Shown one piece after another: positions 1 to 7,395 of a stretch of 14,038 bases of DNA. The stretch covers positions 1 through 14,038 of the forward strand of contig JAABRJ010000089.1 in NCBI GenBank assembly GCA_011390985.1, given 5' to 3'. The stretch is from Desulfobacteraceae bacterium. GTDB taxonomy: Bacteria > Desulfobacterota > Desulfobacteria > Desulfobacterales > JAABRJ01. The notes beneath the pieces are model-generated. The model was not told where the DNA came from. It searched no databases and saw only the letters and a list, made by a program, of their open reading frames with translations. The translations under genes were made by a program, and so were the position numbers. Each line of letters begins with the position of its first letter. Position 1 is the stretch's first letter.

Positions 1-153
1 TCGGCGCTGCTGGGGTTCATGCACGGCGACCGTTTTTGCGGCGGGCAGTACCCGGTTCAGGTCAACGCTGACAACGCGGCGCTGCCCGGGGAGGTGATGG
101 CCCTGTTGGGATTGAAAAGCGGCCAACAGGTTTATTTGAGCCTGCTGGACTGA
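1..153 (+). CDS. C-terminal fragment of an unrecognised protein
   Basis: The first 50 codons of the window form one open frame on the plus strand ending in TGA at 151-153; the start lies outside. The fragment contains a GFMHGDRFCGG segment and ends in a short stretch reading LKSGQQVYLSLLD, which looks like the closing beta strand of a compact domain. I do not recognise the family. Third-codon positions are mostly G or C, as in the neighbouring genes, which supports real coding. Its last 22 bases overlap the end of the convergent MFS gene, so the two genes meet tail to tail with no room for a separate terminator. Confidence 0.6.
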   Translation, partial: SALLGFMHGDRFCGGQYPVQVNADNAALPGEVMALLGLKSGQQVYLSLLD

Positions 154-2348
154 AGCCGCAAACGCCAGGGCCCGCGAATAACACCGAGGTAGGCCAGGCT
201 GGCGGCCAGTGAAAAGCCCGCCAGGGCCACAATTGCGCTTTCATACCCCAACCGGCTGATCAACCCGCCGACCACCAGGGGCCCGGCCACGTTGCCGACC
301 CGTTCCCAGAAGCGAAAAAGCCCCATCCCGACCCCCTCCCCCATGGCTTTGGCCACCGGGGTTTCCGTGATGAAGGCCGCCTGCGAGGATACCGAAAAGG
401 TATGCGCCACGCCCAGCATCGCGGCCAGGAAAAGCGCCGCAGGGACGCCGGAAAAAAACAGAAAAACAGACAGCGCCAGGGCGGTCAGGATGCCGCCGGT
501 AAAGATGTAGTATTGGCGGTAGGCCGGGCGATCGCAGCACCGGTAGAAGAGGGGCCCAAGAAAAACCATGACCAGACCGTAGCAAATGATCACCCGGCCG
601 ATGTCCCCCTGGGCGGCGGCGGCTTGCCGCAGGTAAAGGGGCACAAAATAGAAAAGCACCCCGATCAGGATGATCTTGGCGGGAATCGCCTGCAGCCAGA
701 CCACCGCACAAAACTCGCGGTCCTGCAGCACCTTCAGGGCACCGCGCAGGGGCCAGACGCGTCGGGCGGCCGGATTGGCCGGGACGGACCACTCGCGCCG
801 AAAAAGCAGCGCCCCGAGCGCCAGGGCCGACAGCGACACTGCGCCGCTGAGCAGAAAGATGCTGCGGTAGCCGATGCGGTCGGCCAGCACGCCGCCCATA
901 ACCGTCCCGCAGATGTCCCCGCCGAAAAAGGCCGCCAGAAAAGCCGCCATTCCCACCGCGCGCTCACGCACGGAGGTGTTGTCGATCACGAAACGCTGGC
1001 AGGCCATAAACACCATCCCGAAGCCGAGCGCCGTAATCGCCCGAAAAACCACGAGCTGCAATATGCTGCCCGCAGCGGCGGTCAACAGAAGACCGGCGGC
1101 GTTCAAAACGATGCCCGTCAGCAGCGGCCGGCACCAGCCGGAGCGTTCAGACCAGGTGCCGGTCAGCGGCATGCTGACGGCGAAGACCGCCATGAAAACC
1201 GAAATGGGGAGCCCGATCGCCACTTCCCGGGACACCCCCCGGATCGGGGCGTAGAGGGTTTCAACGTACAGGGGAAAAAACGAAATGCAGAAGGCATCGG
1301 CGACAACAAAAAGGAAGATCAGCGGCCGAATAGACCCGCAAGGAATCTGCTTTTGCGCCACGCCGCGTGACTGCTGGCGCCGGTCCGCGGGAAGCGCCTG
1401 AAGGACGGAAGGCGCCAGGCGGCCGGCGAGATCGACCGCCTGGCGCTGCAGGGCCGCGGCCGTCGCTTGCAGGTCGGCTGCGCTCGGCGGCAGGCTGCGC
1501 TCGGTTGCCGGCACGGGCTGCGCCAGTCGGGCAGCCAGCCCGTCAAGCCGCCGGCCTGCGCTTTCGGCCCGCCGCCGCAGGTCTTCCAACGGCGCAAGCG
1601 CCTCCAGATAACGCTGCATGCAGCCGTTGAAGGCCGAAGCCAGCCGGCCGAGGGCGGGCGTCAAGGCCACGGCGTTGTCGGTGACCGGGGTCTGGCGGTA
1701 AATCGAGCGGTTGACCGCCGCCATGGCCCGGTCGAGAGGGCGCCCGACCCGGTCGGCCACAAAAAAGGTCAGGGCCTCGAAGGTCACCAGCAGGGAAACC
1801 AGCATGATGGTCAGCATGTCCAGCCAAATCGTGCGGAAGCGCTCGAGCAGCAACTCCGGCGACAGGCGAAGATGCACGTGGCCGGCGACTCGCGCCTGTC
1901 CGGGAACTCGCAGCGCCACGCGGGTTTCCAGTGCGCCCGGTTGAAATCCATGCCGCCGGAGCTGAACCACCGTGGCCGCGGCGATCGGAGGTAGCTCAGG
2001 CCGTCCCCGGCGGGGCCGCCCGGCGCCTGCCGGCTCAACGGCGTAGAGGAGGTTGCCCGCCGCGTCGGTAACCGCGATCAGCGCCAGTTCGGGCGCCGCC
2101 GCCAGCATCGCGCCCAGTGTCTGCTCCAGCCGCGTCAGGCGGGGTAGCGGCACCCCCAGCCGCAGAACGTGCTCGAGATCCCGCTCGAGAAAGGCCCCCA
2201 GCCGCAGGCACTGTTCTTCCAGAGCTTTGAGGTAGCCGGCCTGAAAGCGGGCCACGCTGCGCTGCGCGCTGAACACCTGGGCGGCGGCAATCACCAGCAC
2301 CACCACCAGGAAGATCCGGGTCCGCAGACTGATATCGAAGCGGCTCAT
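132..2348 (-). CDS. Cache/HAMP-like sensor module fused to an MFS transporter
   Basis: About 738 residues. Residues 12-29 are a first membrane segment, about 30-175 an extracytoplasmic domain, about 176-198 a second membrane segment, and about 200-260 a HAMP-like region followed by an Ala/Arg/Gln-rich helical linker to about 335. Residues 340-728 are a complete MFS domain of roughly 12 membrane helices, with motif-A-like loops GTWSERSGW (about 397) and GVLADRIGYR (about 486). Ordinary MFS proteins are about 400 residues, so some 335 residues of sensor are added. The sensor part (LRLGVPLPRLTRLEQTL, then VTDAAGNLLY) matches the sensor domain of the upstream gene, so they are paralogues. The ATG at 2348 shares one base with the upstream TGA; a GTG at 2351 is also possible. 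No clear ribosome binding site precedes it, suggesting translational coupling. The substrate is unknown; ligand-gated transport is inferred. Confidence 0.88.
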   Translation of the reverse strand: MSRFDISLRTRIFLVVVLVIAAAQVFSAQRSVARFQAGYLKALEEQCLRLGAFLERDLEHVLRLGVPLPRLTRLEQTLGAMLAAAPELALIAVTDAAGNLLYAVEPAGAGRPRRGRPELPPIAAATVVQLRRHGFQPGALETRVALRVPGQARVAGHVHLRLSPELLLERFRTIWLDMLTIMLVSLLVTFEALTFFVADRVGRPLDRAMAAVNRSIYRQTPVTDNAVALTPALGRLASAFNGCMQRYLEALAPLEDLRRRAESAGRRLDGLAARLAQPVPATERSLPPSAADLQATAAALQRQAVDLAGRLAPSVLQALPADRRQQSRGVAQKQIPCGSIRPLIFLFVVADAFCISFFPLYVETLYAPIRGVSREVAIGLPISVFMAVFAVSMPLTGTWSERSGWCRPLLTGIVLNAAGLLLTAAAGSILQLVVFRAITALGFGMVFMACQRFVIDNTSVRERAVGMAAFLAAFFGGDICGTVMGGVLADRIGYRSIFLLSGAVSLSALALGALLFRREWSVPANPAARRVWPLRGALKVLQDREFCAVVWLQAIPAKIILIGVLFYFVPLYLRQAAAAQGDIGRVIICYGLVMVFLGPLFYRCCDRPAYRQYYIFTGGILTALALSVFLFFSGVPAALFLAAMLGVAHTFSVSSQAAFITETPVAKAMGEGVGMGLFRFWERVGNVAGPLVVGGLISRLGYESAIVALAGFSLAASLAYLGVIRGPWRLRLQSSRLK

Positions 2349-2396
2349 CACGGCTTGTCTTTTGCCGCAAAAAAAGAGGCCCCGCGCCCGCCCTCC
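2340..2396 (-). promoter_or_regulatory. Candidate -1 frameshift (slippage) site joining the sensor and MFS genes
   Basis: On the minus strand seven T residues (2375-2369) lie in the reading frame as T TTT TTT, the X XXY YYZ form of a slippery heptamer, seven codons before the TGA of the sensor gene. A -1 slip continues as Cys-Gly-Lys-Arg-Gln-Ala-Val and then enters the MFS gene at its ATG with no stop between. A Shine-Dalgarno-like GGAGGG lies 15 bases upstream (2396-2391). A possible stem GCGGC (2368-2364) with GCCGC (2344-2340) follows the slip site. Sequence and frame are seen directly. That slippage happens is inference; the stem is short and closer to the slip site than usual. A homopolymer error in the assembly is another explanation. 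Confidence 0.35.
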
Positions 2397-3274
2397 GCTC
2401 TCCCGGCGGCAGCCCCGCCACCGGGCAACAGGCAGACCTGACGGTCAAGGGTCGCCACCCGCTCTTCCAGCACACCGATTTCAGCCTGCAAAGCGGCCAC
2501 CGTTTCCAGGGTCCGGCCGGCATGCCGCGCGAAGCGGGTCAGAGACAGAGCCAGATGGTCGGGTTCATAGCGCCGCTCGCGGCCACCCGCCTCGTATCCG
2601 GCCGCCCGTACGGCAGGGTGTCCGGGGGGGTCGCCCCATCCCTCTCGCCCCAGCGTCTCGAGCCATCCGGAAAGCCCCGTCAAACGGCGATTCAAGGGCC
2701 TCGTCAGGCCAAACAGGAGCAGCGCGGCGAGCAGCAGCGCAGCCGAGACCAGCAACGGCACGAGATCCCGCAGGCTCTGGGCCGCCATGGTTTTGAGCAG
2801 GTCGTAGACAGGGCCACTGGAGAAGGTGATCTGGAGGATGCCGATCGGGTCGGCCGCCTGCCGGTAGAGGGGCAGCGCGGTGATGTATGTCTCGCCGTTG
2901 CGGCGGGTGACGCCTGCAGTAAAGGGCGCTTGCGCGCCGGCCGTGGGCAGGAAGCGCTGCCCCACCCGACCCGGGTCGGTGTGATACAGAATCCAGCCGT
3001 CGCGGTCCGCGACGCCGGCACCCGTAATTTTGGGGGACATTTCCAGCCCTTCGGCCAGAAGACGTTCCATCCCGCTGAATTTTCCCAGGGGCTTGCCGAA
3101 TTTCAAACCGGTTTCGATTTTTTGCTGCAGGGTCTTGGCGGCAATTTCATAGGTTGAAATCAGCGCGGACGCGTATAGCTTTTCAAAAGCGGTGAAGCTG
3201 AGAAAACTGCTGAGCAGCAGGGTCGCACAGAGAATGGCAAGCGCCACCAGAGTGGTTTGGGTATGAAATTTCAT
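2348..3274 (-). CDS. Membrane-bound Cache-like sensor with HAMP-like region and no output domain
   Basis: 308 residues. Residues 7-28 are a membrane segment and 31-165 an extracytoplasmic domain with a Cache-like signature (VADRDGWILYHTDPGRVGQ, about 88-106). Residues 169-190 form a second membrane segment followed by a HAMP-like start (TRPLNRRL), and about 253-281 a coiled coil. The protein then ends in a Gly/Ala/Arg-rich tail with no kinase, GGDEF, chemotaxis or DNA-binding domain. The domain LKFGKPLGKFSGMERLL aligns with LRLGVPLPRLTRLEQTL of the downstream MFS fusion. It probably senses a small extracytoplasmic ligand and acts by contact with a partner, most likely the MFS fusion encoded immediately downstream; this is inference. 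The start is the ATG at 3274; the ribosome binding site is weak. A 12-codon open frame (3309-3271) ends in a TGA inside this ATG and could couple translation. Confidence 0.85.
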   Translation of the reverse strand: MKFHTQTTLVALAILCATLLLSSFLSFTAFEKLYASALISTYEIAAKTLQQKIETGLKFGKPLGKFSGMERLLAEGLEMSPKITGAGVADRDGWILYHTDPGRVGQRFLPTAGAQAPFTAGVTRRNGETYITALPLYRQAADPIGILQITFSSGPVYDLLKTMAAQSLRDLVPLLVSAALLLAALLLFGLTRPLNRRLTGLSGWLETLGREGWGDPPGHPAVRAAGYEAGGRERRYEPDHLALSLTRFARHAGRTLETVAALQAEIGVLEERVATLDRQVCLLPGGGAAAGRAEGGRGASFFAAKDKP

Positions 3275-3331
3275 TTGCGGGGCCAGAGGGGCTGGGCGCT
3301 TTCCTTCATTGCGCGCGGCGCTGGCCGTGCG

Positions 3332-4387
3332 CTACTTTAGCAGGCGGTCTGCAGGCAGGCTGATGGCGTCAAAAACATCGTCGCAGGACCGCAGGAAATC
3401 AAAAGAGGGATCGAAGCCGATTTGCTTTGCCACCGCCAGGTTCAGCGAAATCTTGGGCATCGTATGGTCCACCATGGGAAGCGCCCGCGGCATGGCGCCT
3501 TCCAGAATACGAATGACGCGCTCGGCCAGAAACCGGCCCCGATTGCTGAAATCATAGGTGGCAAATCCCATCAGGGCGCCGGCCTGCACCAGACGCTGAC
3601 CCTCACGCGCGAAGGTCGGAATGCGGTGTTCGATCAGCACGTTCAGCAGACTGGCAACGTCGCACTGGCTCCAGTCGAAGCACACCAGGGTGGGGATGAA
3701 AAAGGCATCCATGCCCTGGGCGATCAGGGTCTGAATGCCGGCCAAACACTCCGCCGTGGTTTCCGCCCGGCTGACCCCGGGGTAGGCCAGAATCGCGAAC
3801 CCCCTCTCGCGCGAGACTTCGTAAGCATCCGCGACACTGGCGTACTGGCGCTCATTTTGCGAGTCGTGATACATCAGGCCGAGCTTCGAAAAGCCCACCT
3901 CGGCGTGAAAGATCTCGAACATCCGCCGGTAGCGTCCGGGCACGATGCGCACGGTGAAGTTGTCGATTCCGGAATCGTTTTCACTGACCACAAAACCGGA
4001 CCTGACGGGATCCGCCACGGCCATGGCCACAATCGGGGTGCGGCGGTTGTTGCAGTCCAGCAGGGCCGCCGTGGCTTCGCTGCCGGCTGCAAGGATCAGG
4101 TTCAGGTCGCTGCGGGCCATCAAGCGCCGGGCGCAGCCGGCCAGCTCGGCCTTCTTTTCGGCTTCCCAGCCGGGGCTGAAGTGAGCGTCGGCAGGGTACT
4201 GGATCCGCGGCCCCCAGCCCTGTCGGTCGAGTTCCAGGCGCAGGGCCGCCAGCGTCCGGCTGTAAGTCCAGTAACCGCCGCCTTCGAGGTAGCCCACCCG
4301 AAAAGCCGTCGCCGCCGGCGCCGCCGCCAGCACTAAAACCCCGGCCAGCAGCACCATACCCAAAGTCCATAACCCCCTGGGCACCAC
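3332..4387 (-). CDS. Periplasmic ABC-type substrate-binding protein B (PF04392-like)
   Basis: 351 residues with an N-terminal signal peptide, likely cut after the Ala-Thr-Ala at 26-28. The mature protein opens with RVGYLEGGGYWTYSRTL and looks like a two-lobed type 1 periplasmic binding protein of the ABC_sub_bind (PF04392) family. Typical elements are DLNLILAAGSEAT, TPIVAMAVADPV and a C-terminal part reading KISLNLAVAKQIGF. It resembles binding protein A of this operon: both share R-(I/V)-GY-x-EGG-x-Y-xx-Y near the N-terminus. It has an extra Cys-x5-Cys (CFDWSQC) in the second half that A lacks. The GTG at 4387 begins 2 bases after the kinase stop; a GTG at 4384 is equally possible. No ABC permease or ATPase is nearby, so it more likely presents ligand to the kinase than feeds a transporter. 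Ligand unknown. Confidence 0.88.
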   Translation of the reverse strand: MVPRGLWTLGMVLLAGVLVLAAAPAATAFRVGYLEGGGYWTYSRTLAALRLELDRQGWGPRIQYPADAHFSPGWEAEKKAELAGCARRLMARSDLNLILAAGSEATAALLDCNNRRTPIVAMAVADPVRSGFVVSENDSGIDNFTVRIVPGRYRRMFEIFHAEVGFSKLGLMYHDSQNERQYASVADAYEVSRERGFAILAYPGVSRAETTAECLAGIQTLIAQGMDAFFIPTLVCFDWSQCDVASLLNVLIEHRIPTFAREGQRLVQAGALMGFATYDFSNRGRFLAERVIRILEGAMPRALPMVDHTMPKISLNLAVAKQIGFDPSFDFLRSCDDVFDAISLPADRLLK

Positions 4388-4389
4388 CG

Positions 4390-6198
4390 TCAGCCCTCCA
4401 AGGCCGCTTTGACCGCCAGCCCGATCTTTTCAAGGGTGTAGGGTTTCCGGATGTAGCGGGTCACCCCGAGCGCCATGGCCTTTTTGACCCGCTGATCTTC
4501 GGCAAACCCGCTGGCGATGACCGCCCGCTGGGACGGGTGCAGCTTGATGACCCGCTGATAGGTTTCCAGTCCGTCGATGCCGGGATCCATGATCATGTCG
4601 AGCACCAGCAGGTCGACCGGGCGCTGCCGCATCTGGGCGAGTGCGTCCTCGCCGCTGCTGGCGGTGGCCACTGAGTAACCCAGTTTTCTTAAGATCGAGG
4701 AGGCGATTTCGCGCTGCTCGGGAATATCGTCCACCACCAAGATGGATTCGTTGCTCCCCAGGTAGGCCTGCAGGGGAAGCTCACCGGGCTTGTCGACCGT
4801 TTGTTTTTGGGTGACCGGCAAGTAGAGTTCGAAGGTCGTTCCACGGCCCTTGGCGCTGCGCAGGTTGATATGGCCATGGTGGTCCTGAACCGTACCCCAC
4901 ACCACCGCCATTCCCAATCCGGTGCCGCTGCGGCCCATGACCTTTTTGGTGTAGAAGGGCTCGAAAATCCGGTTCATGTCCTCCGGGGCAATCCCGATGC
5001 CCTCGTCTTCCACCCGCAGAACGACGTATTCGCCCGGCCGGATGGTGTCATAGCCCCGAATGCTGTCTTCCACCAGCCGGTTTTGGGTTGAAATCCGGAT
5101 GTGCCCCCCGTCCGGCTGGGCCTCGGCCGCGTTGGAAACCAGGTTCATGATGGTCTTTTTGAGGTGAACCGAAGACCCGTCGATGTTTTTCAGCCCCGGC
5201 TGCAGATCCGCTGTCACCTCCACGTCCAGGTGGTACATCTTGAGCTTCTGGTATTCGGGCGAGCCGAGGTACTCCTGGACGATAGGGTTGAGGTTGACCA
5301 CCTCGTTTTTGTTGACGCCGCGACGGGCAAGGGCCAGGAGATCCTCAACGATCGCGGCCGCTTTTTGGCCTGACTCCTGGATGGTGAGGATGGGTTTGCG
5401 GAACGGGCTTTCGCGGGGCAGATCCAGCAGAATCAGCTCCGGGTAGCTGACAATCCCGGAGAGCACGTTGTTGAGATCGTGGGCCACGCCGCCGGCCAGG
5501 AGCCCGAGGGCCTCCATCTTGCGCGAACGTGAAAGCTGCTCCTTGAGCTTTTCCTTCTCTTTCTCGGCCATCCAGCGTTCGGTGTAATCGTGGGCGAAGT
5601 AGACGATCCGGGCCGTCTGGCCTGCGGTGTCGAAAACCGGAAAAATCCGGTTTTCGAGCTTGCGCCCGCCGCTCTCATCAGTGAACTGCCGCGGCATACC
5701 GCTTTCGACAACCTGCTGGATCATGGTGCGGCGCGTGCCGGCGAGGTGGTGGGGGACGAACGAAAAAAGGTCGTGGCCGATAACCTCCTGCCGGGGCTTT
5801 CCCAGGTCCCTCAGCAGCACCTGATTGCAGGCCACAATGGTGCCGTCGGTCTCCAGCAGCATGGCCTGGTCGGCGGTGGCGTTCAGCATCGCCCGCGCCG
5901 CCTCATTGCTGCGGCTGAGTTCCATCTGGCTTTTTTTCAGGCGCTGCAGAAAAACGCCCGCCATCACCCCGCCCAGGAGAGCGGCCGCCATGAAGGAGAC
6001 CCGGGTGAAAAGGTCCCGGTAGGGGACCTTGAACACAATGTTATCCAGAAGGGTCTCGGGCCCCTCCAGAATCAGGAAACGCAGATCGCGATGGAAGTAA
6101 TAGTAAGAAAATGCGCCGTCAAAAACCCAGAAGAGACCCCCGAAGAGGAAGGCAATGGCGATGACACGAAAAAAAAGTGACCTGTGCGCGTGCACCAT
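4390..6198 (-). CDS. PAS-containing hybrid sensor histidine kinase with C-terminal receiver domain
   Basis: 602 residues. Two membrane segments (about 10-29 and 67-85) enclose a loop of only about 37 residues. A PAS domain follows (about 98-205), then a short coiled coil and the kinase. The phosphoacceptor is His240 in GVAHDLNN. The ATP-binding domain has the N box (NLVSNAAEA, Asn356), DEGIGI (398-403), FEPFYTKK (412-419) and GTGLGMAVV (425-433). The receiver domain (about 485-602) has the acidic pair Asp490/Asp491, acceptor Asp534 and Lys585. All catalytic residues are present. The small outside loop suggests it does not bind ligand alone; the two binding proteins encoded on either side are good candidates for its sensory input (inference). 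It has no DNA-binding part and no response regulator or Hpt protein is encoded in the window. The start is the ATG at 6198, with AAGG 7 bases upstream. Confidence 0.95.
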   Translation of the reverse strand: MVHAHRSLFFRVIAIAFLFGGLFWVFDGAFSYYYFHRDLRFLILEGPETLLDNIVFKVPYRDLFTRVSFMAAALLGGVMAGVFLQRLKKSQMELSRSNEAARAMLNATADQAMLLETDGTIVACNQVLLRDLGKPRQEVIGHDLFSFVPHHLAGTRRTMIQQVVESGMPRQFTDESGGRKLENRIFPVFDTAGQTARIVYFAHDYTERWMAEKEKEKLKEQLSRSRKMEALGLLAGGVAHDLNNVLSGIVSYPELILLDLPRESPFRKPILTIQESGQKAAAIVEDLLALARRGVNKNEVVNLNPIVQEYLGSPEYQKLKMYHLDVEVTADLQPGLKNIDGSSVHLKKTIMNLVSNAAEAQPDGGHIRISTQNRLVEDSIRGYDTIRPGEYVVLRVEDEGIGIAPEDMNRIFEPFYTKKVMGRSGTGLGMAVVWGTVQDHHGHINLRSAKGRGTTFELYLPVTQKQTVDKPGELPLQAYLGSNESILVVDDIPEQREIASSILRKLGYSVATASSGEDALAQMRQRPVDLLVLDMIMDPGIDGLETYQRVIKLHPSQRAVIASGFAEDQRVKKAMALGVTRYIRKPYTLEKIGLAVKAALEG

Positions 6199-6213
6199 GA
6201 CGCAACCTTGTTT

Positions 6214-7395
6214 TTAGTGGGACATGGGGCCGGATTCGATCTCGCGGAAGATTTCATCGGCCACGGCAAGAATCGCCCGGGGTGGGGTATAGCCGATCCG
6301 TGCGGCCGTTTCCAGATTGATGGCGATTTTGAGGGGCTCTTTGTAGACCTGATCCAGGTCGCCGGGCCGGGCGCCGTTGAAGACCTTGGCGATCGCTTGG
6401 GCGTAGAAATCCCCCAGCCCTCTGAGATCCCTGCGCGAGATGCTCATCAGGACACCGCGCCGCACCTGATCGCTGCCCCGTCGGGTCCAGGTGGCGACCC
6501 GGTGTTTAAACAGCGGCGCCAGCGACTCGGGCATAAACCGGGGATTTTCGCCGCGGTGCACGGTGATCCAGAGGGCGTCGATGCGCGGCGCGAGCTGCTG
6601 CCAGCAGGCAGAAAGCGCCTCGGCGGCCTCGGCCTCATCGTTGCCCTGGTCCCGGGCCTGGCACTCCACGATCGTGAACCCCCGCTCGCGGGCCACCTCC
6701 TCAACATCCAGGAGGTTGGCGTAAACCCGGCCCGAAGCGGACCCATCGTAGACCACCCCCAGGCGTTTGAAGCCGATGATGTCGTGAAACAGCCGCAGCT
6801 GCCGAAGATAGCGCCCGGGGTCAACGCTGGCCAGCACATGCTCGTGGCCGGAATCCTCGACGCTTTTGATGATCCCGGCCTCAATCGGGTTGGCCGCCGC
6901 CGCAACCACCACCGCAACCTGGTGGTAACTGTTGGCCAGATCCTGCCCGGCCCAGGTTCCCATGGCAATCATGAGGTCCAGATCGTTTCCGGTCTTAAGG
7001 CGTTTGAGCATCTCGGACTTGTTGCGGGCACGCAACACTGCCTCGTCCCAGTCGGATGACCAGTAGGCGTCTTGCACGAAGTGCAAAAATCGGCTGCGGC
7101 CATTGCTCGCCAACCAGGCCCACAGCCGGCGGGTGTCCGAATCGTCATCGAAGCTCGGGATGTCCCCCTTTTCGATCCATCCGTGCGCCATCAGGGCCCG
7201 GACGGTCTCCACCAGGTTTTTGCGGTAGTCCAGGTAGGGTCCGCCCTCGCAGTAGCCGATGCGCCATTTTTGACCGTCGTTGAGCCGGGGGGTTATCGGG
7301 TAGAATCCCCGGTCATCGGTGAAGCCGGAAAGGGGCGCCAGCAATGATACCAAAAGCAGACAAATCGCCGCCTGAGTTGTCTTGCGCATTTTCAC
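6214..7395 (-). CDS. Periplasmic ABC-type substrate-binding protein A (PF04392-like), first gene of the operon
   Basis: 393 residues with a signal peptide (basic start, hydrophobic core about 9-24). The mature part has WRIGYCEGGPYLDYRKNL (about 44-61), the same opening motif as binding protein B. It continues through DLMIAMGTWAGQDL, a VVVAAAANPIEAGII strand-loop, GFKRLGVVYDGS and a closing LKIAINLETAARIGY. This layout fits the ABC_sub_bind (PF04392) family. It is about 40 residues longer than B, mainly in an insert between the opening motif and the first Rossmann-like strand. The GTG at 7395 is chosen because AAGGAG (7407-7402) sits 6 bases upstream; the ATG at 7389 is a weaker alternative. 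It ends 15 bases before the kinase start. As leader gene beside a kinase with almost no extracellular loop, it is probably a sensory accessory protein (inference). Ligand unknown. Confidence 0.88.
   Translation of the reverse strand: MKMRKTTQAAICLLLVSLLAPLSGFTDDRGFYPITPRLNDGQKWRIGYCEGGPYLDYRKNLVETVRALMAHGWIEKGDIPSFDDDSDTRRLWAWLASNGRSRFLHFVQDAYWSSDWDEAVLRARNKSEMLKRLKTGNDLDLMIAMGTWAGQDLANSYHQVAVVVAAAANPIEAGIIKSVEDSGHEHVLASVDPGRYLRQLRLFHDIIGFKRLGVVYDGSASGRVYANLLDVEEVARERGFTIVECQARDQGNDEAEAAEALSACWQQLAPRIDALWITVHRGENPRFMPESLAPLFKHRVATWTRRGSDQVRRGVLMSISRRDLRGLGDFYAQAIAKVFNGARPGDLDQVYKEPLKIAINLETAARIGYTPPRAILAVADEIFREIESGPMSH

Noticed and set aside
402..1370. A 322-codon plus-strand frame opposite the MFS domain
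   Set aside because: Its translation is highly charged and Gln/His-rich, a typical mirror of membrane-helix codons. The minus-strand frame has a convincing MFS domain.
3422..4336. A 304-codon plus-strand frame opposite binding protein B
   Set aside because: Antisense shadow; the opposite strand has a signal peptide and family motifs.
3332..7395. A classical ABC importer operon
   Set aside because: Two binding proteins are present but no permease or ATPase gene is found on either strand of the window.
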